The notes beneath the pieces are model-generated. The model was not told the origin of the DNA, ran no database searches, and was given only the letters and a program-made list of their open reading frames with translations. Positions 31,378 through 32,379 of a DNA stretch of 32,379 bases are shown here, piece by piece. The stretch is from Archangium sp. GTDB taxonomy: Bacteria > Myxococcota > Myxococcia > Myxococcales > Myxococcaceae. The stretch lies in assembly GCA_016792935.1 (NCBI GenBank), contig JAEUJS010000067.1:1-32379 (forward strand), read 5' to 3'. The position numbers and the translations under genes are program-made. Position 1 is the first letter of the stretch. Each line of letters begins with the position of its first letter.

Positions 31378-32287
31378 GTGACGGAACTGGCCAAGGCCGT
31401 CCTTGCAGAACGGCCAGATCAACTTGATAGCTGATCGCAGTGATGCCCTTCGGAAGAGTGCCTCCGACAAACGAGGATGGCATGATCTTTGGAAACTGAC
31501 CGTCAATTTTGTACACAAGTGCATCGAGGAGGGCGAACGAAGCCTGTCTTGCTTGCGAACCCGGGCGATAGCCCAACGCGACCAGGTTTTCACTCAATCC
31601 CTGAAAACGAGACAGCCGCTGCGCGACCAAGTCGATTGTTTCGCAGTTCGGCCGGGGTTCGAATCTGCAGAAAACGAGGAACAGAGGTTTTGACGCAGAG
31701 CTCGAAAGCTGAAACTGACCAGAGACCGTGATCTCACTGCTGTAGCGCGAAACTGTTGACTTGACCTCACAGCTCAGGCCGAGGCACTCAAGATCATGTG
31801 TTCCTCCGGTAGGTCCAGTCCAAGTTGGTGTTTCGCCAAGAGTCCAAAGTCGTTCGAGAACGAGCAACTCGCCGAGGACCGCGTGAGGCGCTTTTTCGCG
31901 CACCGCATTACCGAGAAGCTGTCGCCATCGTTGCCACCACGCTAACGGTTCGTTCGAGACCTCGATACGATTCCTATTCTGCTCACCCGGCTCCAAGAAC
32001 TGAGCACAGACAACAGCAAATTCGTTACGCAGAGCCCCATGTGTTGATTGCAGTCGCACTTGAAGCCGCGGCAGGCCATCCAAAATCGCTTGGAATGAAA
32101 AGAGCTGCGCCCCCGAAAATGTCTCATTGACAATCACACCCGGCGCCGTGTCAATTGCGACTCCGAAGGCACCTGTCGGCTCCACAAAAATCCAGCCTGG
32201 TGCCGATTGTGGAAGTGCGCTTAGGCGCGCGACGGTTCCACGCTGCAAGTTCGCAAAACCCGAACGAATTTCCTCGAGAAGCATCAT
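31358..32287 (-). CDS. PD-(D/E)XK motif protein (DUF4420 type)
   Basis: The 309-residue protein has the nuclease-fold signature of the DUF4420 family: an early Glu in LGELLVLERL (E140), then Asp165 in THDLECLG and E174-V-K176 in SCEVKST, spaced as the PD-(D/E)XK active site. WWQRWRQLLG precedes it. Family members occur in restriction or defence loci together with Z1-domain, MutL-like ATPase and AIPR genes (MZA type, from recollection). The ATG at 32287 overlaps the stop of the gene upstream (ATGA), so the two are co-translated. The DNA here is visibly AT-richer and uses different codons from the rest of the window, suggesting horizontal transfer. Confidence 0.8.
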   Translation of the reverse strand: MMLLEEIRSGFANLQRGTVARLSALPQSAPGWIFVEPTGAFGVAIDTAPGVIVNETFSGAQLFSFQAILDGLPRLQVRLQSTHGALRNEFAVVCAQFLEPGEQNRNRIEVSNEPLAWWQRWRQLLGNAVREKAPHAVLGELLVLERLWTLGETPTWTGPTGGTHDLECLGLSCEVKSTVSRYSSEITVSGQFQLSSSASKPLFLVFCRFEPRPNCETIDLVAQRLSRFQGLSENLVALGYRPGSQARQASFALLDALVYKIDGQFPKIMPSSFVGGTLPKGITAISYQVDLAVLQGRPWPVPSLTDLLR

Positions 32288-32379
32288 CCACCTCGCGCGG
32301 CCAAGGCAATCTTGTCCACATATCCAGCGATCCCGCCATCGAATAACTCAGGCTCGATCGACACGAGCCATGCAGTATT
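32284..32379 (-). CDS. C-terminal end of an upstream defence-locus gene, partial
   Basis: On the - strand a frame is open from the right edge to a TGA at 32286-32284. The last residues read LVSIEPELFDGG, then YVDKIALAARGG. The stop codon overlaps the start of the PD-(D/E)XK gene in ATGA, so this is an operon partner rather than a chance ORF. The fragment is too short to name; from the neighbour a Z1-type or ATPase component is a guess only. Confidence 0.6.
   Translation of the reverse strand, partial: NTAWLVSIEPELFDGGIAGYVDKIALAARGG

Overview
The window is high-GC DNA that reads as a myxobacterium (Myxococcota). The evidence is the gene style: lipoproteins with a lipobox followed by long Gly/Thr linkers, three eukaryote-like Ser/Thr kinases, an FHA plus sigma-54 activator, a TIGR02996 'repeat-companion' protein, a YfiR/TonB-receptor/hybrid-kinase cluster, and Cys-rich adhesin-like secreted proteins. 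No rRNA, tRNA, CRISPR array or intact transposon was seen. The assignment to genus is open.

Layout. 1-868: the 3' end of a secreted protein with a scavenger-receptor (SRCR) domain, then a short doubtful ORF and a large hairpin. 869-5761: a TetR repressor, a DUF4132 protein and a divergent cytochrome P450, tied together by three copies of one operator-like palindrome. 5868-9338: a small lipoprotein with a MYXO-CTERM-like tail, a zinc-ribbon Ser/Thr kinase, a TIGR02996 protein followed by a decayed partial copy of itself, and a Phd-like antitoxin next to a frameshifted unknown gene. 9330-12886: an FHA/sigma-54 activator divergent from a second kinase, then a lipoprotein overlapping a Maf/YceF-type pyrophosphatase. 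12907-14696: an outer-membrane-like protein, a PilZ (c-di-GMP) protein and a divergent membrane protein that closely resembles animal INSIG. 14697-15508: a gene-free stretch with a 22-bp direct repeat, 21 copies of a 14-bp tandem repeat and three copies of an 18-bp repeat, leading into a Cys-rich lipoprotein. 16295-21676: a YfiR-like gene translationally coupled to a TonB-dependent receptor, divergent from a hybrid histidine kinase. 21840-24896: a transmembrane Ser/Thr kinase and its downstream membrane partner. 24913-28536: a giant lipoprotein with nine Cys-rich repeats, a Gly-rich middle and a fibrinogen-like 'CDxxxxGGGW' end. 28772-31377: a beta-propeller/CxxCH-heme/discoidin-like lipoprotein split by a frameshift. 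31358-32379: the AT-richer edge of what is probably a defence locus, with a PD-(D/E)XK (DUF4420-type) protein coupled to a truncated upstream gene.

Themes. The window is unusually rich in domains best known from animals (SRCR, INSIG, fibrinogen-like, discoidin-like, Ser/Thr kinases), nearly all on secreted or membrane proteins. Several genes without a Shine-Dalgarno sequence have a -10-like hexamer about 8 nt before the start codon, which suggests leaderless transcripts. A REP-like 38-bp hairpin element recurs between genes. All functional statements are inferred from sequence reading alone.
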